Virus record (IMG/VR): IMGVR_UViG_3300028610_001178
Coordinates: 1 to 23,758 of that record
DNA length: 23,758 nt
DNA from: a virus
Reading direction: 5' to 3' (one strand)
In this document: piece after piece, positions 12,279-19,500 of the stretch
Layout of the letters: each line of letters begins with the position of its first letter
How positions within the stretch are numbered: the first letter of the stretch is position 1
Program-made: the position numbers and the translations under genes
The notes under the pieces: model-generated
Seen by the model: only the letters and a program-made list of their open reading frames with translations
The model's database searches: none
Told to the model about the DNA's origin: nothing

Positions 12279-12308
12279 GGGCGGCCGACCTGGCCGCCCG
12301 CCTTTTTT
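12279..12308 (+). terminator. Intrinsic terminator after the SprT gene
   Basis: GGGCGGCC-gacct-GGCCGCCC forms an 8-bp perfect stem, followed by GCC and six Ts. It sits eight bases after the SprT stop, so the downstream genes need read-through or their own promoter. None is obvious in the 16 bases left. Confidence 0.92.
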
Positions 12309-12324
12309 CATAACGGAGAAAATT

Positions 12325-12831
12325 ATGGATATGCACGATTTAGAAAAGAAGATTAATACCGTCCTGGTCGAGGCTCAAACTCTCGGCTATTCGTTTGTAG
12401 AGCTCGGAGCTCGGCGCGTCAGTATTTGCCCGGTCGGGAGCAAATCTTTTTCGCTCCAGTTTCGCGATCAGGGTTTCGACATTGCGAACACGATCCACGG
12501 CGGCGACGTCCCGCGCCTGAAATTCGACGCCGCGAAAATCGCGATCGTTGTTTTTCTGGACGGCTTTCGACTGGACGACGACGAGGATTATTTCGACGAG
12601 TTTATTAACCAGGCCGATCGCGAATGTTTTGTCGTCGAGGATTCGGCCACGCCGACCAGGCTCCGCATACAATACGATATGCCGGCGGCCGGCCCGACGA
12701 AAGCCTGGCGCCATCATGTGAGCTTTAACACGTACCGGAGCGAGGACGAGATCGAGCGCCGCACCAGGCACCGAGCCCGACGCTCCGACGAGCATTTGCA
12801 GACTACCCGCTATATCGCGAGGCTCTACTAA
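12325..12831 (+). CDS. Hypothetical 168-aa protein
   Basis: This protein is not recognised. The N-terminal helix (DMHDLEKKINTVLVEAQTLG) is followed by beta-like sequence, an acidic patch RLDDDEDYFDEFINQADREC (about residues 82-101), and a basic arginine-rich C-terminus (EIERRTRHRARRSDEHLQTT). There is no membrane segment or obvious metal site. The ATG at 12325 has GGAG nine bases upstream, and the stop overlaps the next start (TAATG). Codon use is like its neighbours. Confidence 0.75.
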   Translation: MDMHDLEKKINTVLVEAQTLGYSFVELGARRVSICPVGSKSFSLQFRDQGFDIANTIHGGDVPRLKFDAAKIAIVVFLDGFRLDDDEDYFDEFINQADRECFVVEDSATPTRLRIQYDMPAAGPTKAWRHHVSFNTYRSEDEIERRTRHRARRSDEHLQTTRYIARLY

Positions 12832-13184
12832 TGAACGCCGAGCTCGAAAAAGTCCTGGCTCGGATCGATGCCGATACGAAAGTGATCTCGAGCCGCGATC
12901 TCAATCCCCGACAGCGCCGGAAAGTCCGGTCGATCGTCCGCTGGTATCGAGAGCGAAACGCCTATAACGGCGTGACCTCGATCCGGTTCATTTTGACCGA
13001 CTATAACGGGACGACCTGGATCAGGCTCAAAACCCGGCGCTCGGACTGTGGCAAGTATTCGCCGAGGGCGCTCGTGTGCGAGGAGTACCTCCACGCCAGG
13101 ATCGGGCCGCGTGGTGGCGTCCGAGTTTATACCGCTCGCTCGGGTCTCACGAGCGAATTAACCCGCGTTCAGAAACGCCTTTAA
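12831..13184 (+). CDS. Hypothetical basic 117-aa protein
   Basis: This is a basic protein with arginine-rich stretches: NPRQRRKVRSIVRWYRERNA (about residues 25-44) and GPRGGVRVYTARSG near the end. One short segment, GTTWIRLKTRRSDC, suggests a beta hairpin. It is probably nucleic-acid binding by composition only. It starts at ATG 12831, sharing one base with the preceding stop. The family is unknown. Confidence 0.7.
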   Translation: MNAELEKVLARIDADTKVISSRDLNPRQRRKVRSIVRWYRERNAYNGVTSIRFILTDYNGTTWIRLKTRRSDCGKYSPRALVCEEYLHARIGPRGGVRVYTARSGLTSELTRVQKRL

Positions 13185-13196
13185 CAGGAGTAAATT

Positions 13197-13469
13197 ATGA
13201 ACCACGCAATACAACATTATTACAAAGCCGCCCGAGACTGGCAGCGCGAAGTCTATGCAAACGGCGGTGGCATGATTACCAGTTTTACCGATGGCACGGC
13301 GTCGCAGCTTTCGTATGCCAGCGCCCCTTATGGTGAACACGCTTTAAGTGCATTAGCCAGCGCAAAAAGCCAGATCGCTTTCCGCGCTAGACTTTCCGCA
13401 TCTGTTAAAGCGTACAAAAAGCGAAGCGCCGCCGCTAAACGAGGATGGAAAAACAGGAGAAAATTATGA
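13197..13469 (+). CDS. Hypothetical 90-aa protein
   Basis: A tyrosine/tryptophan-containing start (MNHAIQHYYKAARDWQREVY) leads to a glycine-rich middle (ANGGGMITSFTDG). A long basic helix SVKAYKKRSAAAKRGWKNRR ends the protein. CAGGAGTAAATT stands directly before the ATG at 13197, the same leader seen before the gene at 14673. The stop overlaps the next start (ATGA). It is not recognised as a known family. Confidence 0.72.
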   Translation: MNHAIQHYYKAARDWQREVYANGGGMITSFTDGTASQLSYASAPYGEHALSALASAKSQIAFRARLSASVKAYKKRSAAAKRGWKNRRKL

Positions 13470-13978
13470 AAGCTAAAATCTATCATTTCGATTCGACCGT
13501 CGAGGCTTACGAAAGCGCCCAAACCGACGAGACTATTAACGACGGCGACGTCCTGATTATCGAGCCCGAGAAAGTCGTCGGCCTGGTCGGCGACTTCCCG
13601 ATCGCCGTCACTGAATGGACGGGCGACCTCCACGACCTCGCCGCCGGCGACACGCTCGAGAGTTTGGGATTCTCGGACAAGTCGATCGCCCTGGCCAGGG
13701 ACGCCGCCAAAACGCTCGGCTATGATCTGGCCGTGCTCGAGGCCGAGCCCGTGCTCGAGCTGGTCTCGGTCGGAGCCGCCGACGCGTGTCTGACGAATAC
13801 GCTCCAGGCCAGGGACGCGGCCGTGGTCAAAGCCTGGGATTCTCTCGCCCGTTATAAATTTGAAATGTTCGGATATTGGGCGAGCTCCTGGGTCAAGTTT
13901 AACCAGGTACTCCCGAAATCGCACCGACAAGGGAACCCGTTTAAACGCGCTGTCGATCTGGCTCGGAGTATGAAATGA
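13466..13978 (+). CDS. Hypothetical 170-aa protein
   Basis: The sequence starts MKAKIYHFDSTVEAYESAQT and continues as strand/helix units: an acidic half (INDGDVLIIEPEKVVGLVGD), a helical stretch with SLGFSDKSIALARDAAKTLG, and a helical end KAWDSLARYKFEMFGYWASS. No named domain is identified. The start at 13466 was chosen because AGGAG lies eight bases upstream and it overlaps the preceding stop; an ATG at 13445 in the same frame lacks both features. Confidence 0.74.
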   Translation: MKAKIYHFDSTVEAYESAQTDETINDGDVLIIEPEKVVGLVGDFPIAVTEWTGDLHDLAAGDTLESLGFSDKSIALARDAAKTLGYDLAVLEAEPVLELVSVGAADACLTNTLQARDAAVVKAWDSLARYKFEMFGYWASSWVKFNQVLPKSHRQGNPFKRAVDLARSMK

Positions 13979-14241
13979 AAAAGGCCGACGATACGACCTG
14001 GTTCGACGAGGTAAAGGACGACGCCGAGCGCCAGCATAACCAGCGAGCGACCGACTCGGAGCTCGCGGCCACGATCGCAGCGGTCGAGCCTGGGCTCCGC
14101 CGAGCTCAATTTCGGAGAGCGATTAAAAAACTCGAGGGATATTTCGAGACGGCCCTGGACTCTACTGGCCCGCAAAAGGCTCGCCAGGTACTCGAGAGAA
14201 TCCACCAGATAACGGGCGAAAGGAGGCGCGGATCAAAATAA
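13975..14241 (+). CDS. Hypothetical helical 88-aa protein
   Basis: A charged, largely helical protein: WFDEVKDDAERQHNQRATDS, then LRRAQFRRAIKKLEGYFETA and ARQVLERIHQITGERRR. The pattern is that of a small helical bundle or coiled coil. It starts at ATG 13975, overlapping the preceding stop in ATGA. It is the last gene before the terminator at 14275-14310. Confidence 0.7.
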   Translation: MKKADDTTWFDEVKDDAERQHNQRATDSELAATIAAVEPGLRRAQFRRAIKKLEGYFETALDSTGPQKARQVLERIHQITGERRRGSK

Positions 14242-14274
14242 TTTGACGGGAGTTTTAAGAGGGTGTAAAAAGGT

Positions 14275-14310
14275 AAGCCCCGCGAGAGTGATCTCGACGG
14301 GGCTTTTTTT
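14275..14310 (+). terminator. Intrinsic terminator after the five-gene unit
   Basis: AAGCCCCG ... CGGGGCTT pairs as an 8-bp outer stem, then CGAGA-GTGA-TCTCG forms a 5-bp inner stem with a GNRA-type loop, and seven Ts follow. It is one of the strongest terminators in the window. Confidence 0.94.
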
Positions 14311-14314
14311 CGGT

Positions 14315-14430
14315 GTTGATGCTTTGCAGGCTGACTCCGAAGTCGACAAAATACCAGACTCCGGCCCTCCCTGCAAACACTTTTCACCGACTCCGACGTG
14401 AGCGGCTAACGCGAGCGCGTCGGCTGTTTT
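14315..14430 (+). ncRNA. Candidate structured RNA, 116 bases, in a non-coding stretch
   Basis: No gene is supported between the terminator and 14673. Inverted repeats do stand out. TTTGCAGG (14323-14330) pairs perfectly with CCTGCAAA (14370-14377), enclosing a small GACT-CCGA-AGTC hairpin. CCGACGTG (14393-14400) pairs with CGCGTCGG (14416-14423), one T-G pair, around an inner GCG-gctaa-CGC, and is followed by CTGTTTT, which is terminator-like. GACTCCG occurs three times (14333, 14357, 14389). A small RNA is one reading; a replication or regulatory site is another. Confidence 0.32.
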
Positions 14431-14460
14431 ATCTATACTCGGGGATTCGGATAATAGATA
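14430..14460 (+). promoter_or_regulatory. Inverted repeat TATCTAT / ATAGATA with -10-like box
   Basis: TATCTAT (14430-14436) and ATAGATA (14454-14460) are perfect inverted copies with 17 bases between them. GATAAT (14450-14455) is five of six matches to a -10 box but no good -35 box lies 17 bases upstream. It may control the three-gene unit at 14673-15621. Confidence 0.35.
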
Positions 14461-14540
14461 CACGAGGCAAGCCTGGAACCGTGCCGATGAGCGTCCAGGG
14501 CCGACCATAAAACGCGACGAGTCTTAATCGTTTTTTAGGT

Positions 14541-14580
14541 GAGGCGTCCGAGGAGTCTCGATCTATATCGGGACGGCCTC
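14541..14580 (+). other. Possible three-way-junction RNA fold
   Basis: GAGGCGTCC (14541-14549) can pair with GGAC-g-GCCTC (14571-14580) as nine pairs with one bulge. Inside it lie two short hairpins, GAG-gagt-CTC and GAT-ctat-ATC. It lies in the leader about 95 bases before the gene at 14673, after the TTTTTT at 14531-14536. This is seen by eye only and may be chance. Confidence 0.25.
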
Positions 14581-14672
14581 GGGCTGCCTCTCTTTCCGCT
14601 CGGAATCTTAGATAAAAAAAAAGATTTTCTTTTAACTGTTGCCGTTACCGTGCATAAAACCAGGAGTAAATT

Positions 14673-14999
14673 ATGGCCGCGAGTGCCTGTAAAGATTGCC
14701 ACGCCCCGATCGATTTCATTCAATTAGATAATGGACGCTGGAAGCCTGTCCGACCAGGGACTCGGGAATTCCATCGATGTCAGCTCGAGCAAACTTGCGC
14801 CGACTGTACTCATAAATTCGAGGGAGCTCCCTGGATGACTCAATGCCCGACCTGTTTTAAAAATAGCCGGCCAGGTCGTGAGGGATTCCGGCCTCGAGAG
14901 ACCGGCAATTTCGGAGAGCCGACCAGGCAACCAAAACGGGAAGCCGTCCGGATGCCCGCCGGCCACGACGACGACAATTTCGACGATATTCCGTTCTAA
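14673..14999 (+). CDS. Zinc-finger protein with SSB-type C-terminal tip
   Basis: Residues 1-65 carry zinc-type pairs: CKDC (6-9), His34 and Cys36, CADC (42-45) and CPTC (58-61). Then comes a basic, disordered-looking linker rich in Gly, Pro and Arg (62-98). The last ten residues are DDDNFDDIPF. This closely matches the acidic tip of bacterial SSB (DDDIPF in E. coli), which docks proteins such as RecQ, PriA, RecO, ExoI and chi. The protein has no visible OB fold. CCAGGAG precedes the ATG at 14673, and the stop overlaps the next start (TAATG). A role in recruiting host replication or repair proteins is inferred. Confidence 0.72.
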   Translation: MAASACKDCHAPIDFIQLDNGRWKPVRPGTREFHRCQLEQTCADCTHKFEGAPWMTQCPTCFKNSRPGREGFRPRETGNFGEPTRQPKREAVRMPAGHDDDNFDDIPF

Positions 15000-15220
15000 T
15001 GAATATCAGAGATCAGGCGCCGGCCTGGACAATTCCGGAATTAATGAAGCATTGGAAAATGAGCCGCAACACTCTCGGGAAATTAATCGCGAGCGGCTCG
15101 CTCAAATATATGAATCTGAGCTGGCAACAGCGACGGAAAAAAGGCGAGAAACCGCCGAGGAAATATATCCGAGTCCGCGACTCCGACCGGCTGCATTTTG
15201 AAAATACCCGCTTACGGTGA
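14999..15220 (+). CDS. Small helix-turn-helix protein, 73 aa
   Basis: APAWTIPELMKHWKMSRNTL (about residues 7-26) is a helix-turn-helix of the excisionase/MerR kind, with the recognition helix SRNTLGKLIASGSLK. A basic stretch LSWQQRRKKGEKPPRKYIRV and a short wing-like end follow. It is probably a DNA-binding regulator or excisionase-like factor. It starts at ATG 14999, sharing a base with the preceding stop, and overlaps the next gene in GTGA. Confidence 0.72.
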   Translation: MNIRDQAPAWTIPELMKHWKMSRNTLGKLIASGSLKYMNLSWQQRRKKGEKPPRKYIRVRDSDRLHFENTRLR

Positions 15221-15621
15221 ACAAGGCCGATCGAGACGCTCTAATTAAGCCCAGGCGCGACGATCTTTTTCCTGATCCTGACATAGATCAGGCACCATTC
15301 GAGGAGCCTGGCGATACCGATCCGATCGACTCTCGCCTATTCGGAGCCAGTGCTCCCGATCCCGATCCGATTCCGTTCAATCATGCAAAGCTCGCGATCA
15401 ACCTGGACGACTGTCGCGAGCTCGAGAGCTGGATTTATAAACAGGATTTCCCGATCCATCGACAGGTCACGGCCGCGCACCTGGTCACGGCCTTATCGGG
15501 AATGATACGAGACGATTTTCGCTGGCTCTGCTATGCAATGAACCAGGCGAATCGAGCGCCGGCGCCGTCAGTAATGCACCAGGCGCTCGTCGCCAGGGAC
15601 GTCGCGATCCTACGCGATTAG
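15217..15621 (+). CDS. Hypothetical 134-aa protein
   Basis: This protein is not recognised. The first third is acidic and proline-rich (LFPDPDIDQAPFEEPGDTDP). The rest is helical (NLDDCRELESWIYKQDFPIH, then ALSGMIRDDFRWLCYAMNQA), with conserved-looking aromatics. The start is GTG at 15217, overlapping the helix-turn-helix stop in GTGA. The gene ends against the leftward 92-aa gene: the two stop codons overlap on opposite strands (15618-15621), so transcription is convergent there. Confidence 0.7.
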   Translation: MNKADRDALIKPRRDDLFPDPDIDQAPFEEPGDTDPIDSRLFGASAPDPDPIPFNHAKLAINLDDCRELESWIYKQDFPIHRQVTAAHLVTALSGMIRDDFRWLCYAMNQANRAPAPSVMHQALVARDVAILRD

Positions 15622-15896
15622 ATGATCGGAATCCCGAGAGCCTCGGTTCGATCGATGGCGGTTACTCCGCGCTGATAGGCGGCTTTCATATCTCGGACGC
15701 CGTTCGGATTAAACGCCGTGTTATTCCTGATCGAGGCAATGACCTCGGACGGCGTCACGCCGACGACTCCATTAATCGCGTTTAACTGAGCGGCGACCTC
15801 GACCGCGTGAGCGTTCAATTTTCGTAAATGGTTGCTCGGAGTCTCGACGCGGTTTCGGTGCCGTAAATGGTGAGTGTGCGGGCCTGGTGATTTCAT
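15618..15896 (-). CDS. Hypothetical 92-aa protein, last gene of the tail unit
   Basis: The protein is His/Arg-rich at the start (MKSPGPHTHHLRHRNRVETP) and helical after (AHAVEVAAQLNAINGVVGVT, then SEVIASIRNNTAFNPN). Nothing matches a named family. The ATG at 15896 has GAGGA upstream. The 58-base gap before it contains GCGTTTAAACGC, a perfect 12-bp palindrome at 15925-15936. Confidence 0.62.
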   Translation of the reverse strand: MKSPGPHTHHLRHRNRVETPSNHLRKLNAHAVEVAAQLNAINGVVGVTPSEVIASIRNNTAFNPNGVRDMKAAYQRGVTAIDRTEALGIPII

Positions 15897-15954
15897 GGTG
15901 TTATCCTCGTTAAAATTAAAGAGTGCGTTTAAACGCGTCGTCCTGGTGTCCCTG

Positions 15955-16587
15955 TTAGCCGCTGATCCACGTATCCGCCGCGACCTTAACTATCCGGAGT
16001 CGATCACGATCGCCGGCTAGAGACGCGATTCCGCGAGTCGTGAGCCCTGCTAGTGTGAACGTCACGGCGTTAGTGCCGGAGTTATTCACGACATAAAAGG
16101 CGAAATGTATCGGCAACAGATCGCCGGCGTCGGTCTGGATCGTCACGTCTCGAGCGGCGGCCGTCGTGTCGAGCTCGATCGTCGCGTCCATGTGAAAGCC
16201 GTCGATCGTTATATCGGCCGCCTGGGCGATTACCTGGCCGATCGCTTGCCACCTGGTTCCGTCCCATCGACGATTAACATTTAGTAATCGATCCCAAATT
16301 TCCCAGCCGATAACCGGGACGGCGAAAACCCATAGCGAGGACGCGGCATTGAAAACCGCGAGCTCGTTATTATGGCCGGCCCACTCGGCGCCCGTGGCGG
16401 CGTCGCCGATTATGTAGGCGTCCGATAATGCCGGCCCTCCTGGCTGCGCGTTTCGCTGATCGATCACAGTGCCGAGCGCGAACGCGTCGAGGAGCATAGC
16501 GTTATTATCATAAGCCGCTTTCCAGCCGTCCGAGCCGCTGTCGTGTTCGTAATTCAGGCCGAGATTTAAAAGGGCGGTTTGTGGCAT
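15955..16587 (-). CDS. DUF2793-like tail-associated protein
   Basis: Residues 1-110 follow the DUF2793 pattern: a start like MPQTALLNLGLNYEHDSGSD, a helix with AYDNNAMLLDAFAL, then SDAYIIGDAATGAEWAGHNN, ELAVFNAASSLWVFAVPVIG, and WEIWDRLLNVNRRWDG. The C-terminal half is beta-rich (ITIDGFHMDATIELDTTAAA and others). Such proteins occur next to GTA/phage tail genes and may belong to the tail tip or fibre; a precise role is not known. TAGGAGG lies just before the ATG at 16587, overlapping the stop of the 1319-aa gene. Confidence 0.78.
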   Translation of the reverse strand: MPQTALLNLGLNYEHDSGSDGWKAAYDNNAMLLDAFALGTVIDQRNAQPGGPALSDAYIIGDAATGAEWAGHNNELAVFNAASSLWVFAVPVIGWEIWDRLLNVNRRWDGTRWQAIGQVIAQAADITIDGFHMDATIELDTTAAARDVTIQTDAGDLLPIHFAFYVVNNSGTNAVTFTLAGLTTRGIASLAGDRDRLRIVKVAADTWISG

Positions 16588-16596
16588 GGTTGCCTC

Positions 16597-19500
16597 CTAT
16601 TGCGTAAAGGACTCGACGAGGAGCTCGAGGCCGTGGCTCGCTCGAGCCTCAAATGTGAAAGTCGTATTCGCGACGTTGCGCTCGATCTCTATCGATGTGA
16701 CATAGGTCGCGCCGCCGATCTCGCGGGTCGCTAGATTAGTATTAACGACGGTAAAATTCGCCGAGAGATTAATCGCGGTCGTAAGCCTAGCATAAATATC
16801 GTCGCGATAAGGCGAGTCGGCCACGTCGGGAGCGGCGGCGGTTTCCTGGAATAGCGTCCCGTCGAGGTCGATCGTGTACACCTGGCCGAGCTCGACCGGC
16901 GAGATCGGAGTCGATTGTTCGCGGTACTCGGTGACGAACGAGACGCGGATCGCCTGGTGGCGACCTTGTTGGCTGAACTGTTGCGGCTTAAATAATTGCT
17001 TTCCGAGCAATCGGATCGGCCCGAATCCGCCGACATAGATCGTATTGTCCGGCGTGGTTTCCCAAAACTCCGGAGCGACCAGGGCGAATTCTTGTTTCAT
17101 TGTGACCTCGATCCCGACGCGATCCTGGGGCTGGCCGAAAGCCGGATTTCCGGCGGCCGGTACTGGCGAATAATTCGACCAGCGGACGGCCAATATATAT
17201 TCCGACCATTCATTCGAGGCGAGCTCCTGGAGCTGCGACAATAGATCGGAGGCGCCAGGAATCCCGATTTCCGTCGTCCCGTCTCGGAGAGGTATCGAGC
17301 GATTGATCGCCTGAGTCCCTGGCGAGACTTCACGGCCTCCCCAGGAGAGCGCGACCGAATTAATCCCGCCGGCGTCGATCGACTTCCTCGCCTCGGCCGT
17401 CAATCCGACCACGGCGAGGTCGAGCTTATTGGTTCGATCGACCGCGCTGTTATAGGTCGCGGCAATGTCTGGCGCCAGGCTCTCGATCGCGGGGCTCACT
17501 GAGTCGTCGCCCTGGAATAAATCAAAGTGCATTATCTGAGGTTTACCGTTTAGGATCGAGCTCGCCTCCTCGATTATGTCAGCTCGAGAGCCGGCCGAGT
17601 TATTCTGGATCGAGCCGCCGAGCGATCCGAAAAAGCTCGACACGGTGAGCACGTCGCCGACCACGCTGGCCGAGACTTTGACCGGGTCGAAATCGGCCGC
17701 GATCAGATCGCGGAGCTCGATCAGGTAGTCGCGGATTTCAGTTTTCCCGCCGGCCGTGCCGAGGATAATATAATTCTCGTCCTGGCCGACCGAGCCGCCG
17801 AGCTCGAGGAAAGTAATTTTCACGTGGAGGTCGTCGTCACTGTCGAAAGTGCCGGACGCCGTGAGGCGGAAAATAGCCTCGGTCGACACGCCAGGGACGG
17901 GGACGATCTGGACGGGCGGCTGGCCTTTGACCAGGATCACGCCGGCCGAGTCGCCGCCGAATTTTTCGTCGAATTTATAACCCATCCCATAGATCGCGAA
18001 CGGCCCGACGCTCCAGATTTGCGACTCCCCGAATACGTTTTGACTCGAGAGCTCGAATTGATATTGATCCGAGACCGTGTCGTCGGCGAATCCTTGCGCG
18101 TTATAAGCGCCCTCGGTCGGCCCGGCCGGGATGCCGCCGACGTCGAGCACGACGACAGGGATGCCGAGCGGGTCTTGAATGATCCGCAAATGAAAGCCGA
18201 CGCCATTCTCCTCGGCCACGTGAGCGTCGTCCCAGGCGGTCGCCCTGGCTTGCGTGAATTTGTCGGAGCCGTGCCAGCGGATCGCGAACGTCCCGACCAG
18301 CTCGGCGCCGGATGGCGAGCCGGCGTCGACGGGGAAATGCCCGCCGCCTGGTGTACCTGGATTAATCTGGACGTCTCGAGGCGGATAGCCAAACGAGCCC
18401 CGCCCGGTCGTGGTGATTCCGATCGCGATTATCGAGGCAAACGGGAACACGGCGAACGGCGTTTTAGTCTGGTTTTTAACCTGGACGTTGCTCGTCCGAT
18501 CCTCGAACGGGAGCTCATTAACCAGGCCGATCCCATAAGAAAAAATAAACACTTCTGAATCGTCAGCGTGAGGCGCGGGGATCGTATCGAGTGAGCCTCG
18601 CACCAGGTCGGAGATCGTAAAAGTATCGTTTAGATTGTCGACCACTGTCGAGAAAAGGATCAGCTCGTCGTCGATCAATAGGAGATTTTGCAGCTCCTCG
18701 AGCTCGATCGCGTCAGCGTCGCGCACTCGATCCAGGTCGATCGGGGCGTCGATCGTGAAGCCGACCGCGTCCTGGAATCCATTGGCCTCGCCACGATCGA
18801 GCGCGGCGGTCAATAATCCATAGGGCGAAAACTCTCCGCCCGTGCCTGGCGGAATAACGTCGGCCTCGGTCGGCTCGAGCGCCGGCCCTGGCGCGTCGGC
18901 CTCGGTCGCGAAAATGTTATAGTCGACGGTCATGCTCGAGCCAGTCTGGACGACTATATCGCCGACCTGGAGGAGCGTCGTATTTAGTCCGGTATCGCTG
19001 ACGTCGGTCAGGACGAACGGGAGCTCGAGGAGCCGTTCGGCGAACGCTGCGACGGCCGCGTCCGACGGCGGAATCCAGAGCGAATCGGTCGGATCGGCGA
19101 ACGCTGCGACGCCAGTCGTAAATATATCCTCGCTGAAATCGATCCGGATTTTATTCTCGAGTATCTTGCCGCGATTAACTTTCGTTATCCGGATCGGGAG
19201 CCTGGTCAGGCCGAGCACACTCCAGGACAGCTCGCGCACGTCGCCGGGTTTGAGATCGAACTGGCTCCGATCCGAGACCAGGGAACCAATCGCGAGCGGG
19301 AACGATAACAGGCGGAGCTCACGCCAGGCGATCAGGTTCGCGAGCTCCGGCGTTTTGACGCCCGGCGCTTTGATCTCGACGGCATTGATGGCCTGATTAA
19401 TATCGACGTTTGCCATATCTTGCGCGAGTGCGTAGCTCACGGCGTAATTTTTATTTCGCGAATTAAAATTGATGTTTACGACGTTCGAGGTCGACGCCCA

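Noticed and set aside
14106-14508. Two overlapping minus-strand frames opposite the end of the 88-aa gene and the terminator
   Set aside because: They read through the strong rightward terminator and the inverted repeats, with no ribosome site.
14313-14510. A 65-codon plus-strand frame in the non-coding region
   Set aside because: No ribosome site, and it runs straight through the strongest inverted repeats in the stretch. The product looks random.
17824-18558. A 244-codon open frame on the plus strand inside the tail-tip gene
   Set aside because: It lies antisense to the well-supported 1319-aa gene. Such frames are common here because TCGA-rich codons rarely make stops on the other strand. 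It has no ribosome site and no recognisable domain.
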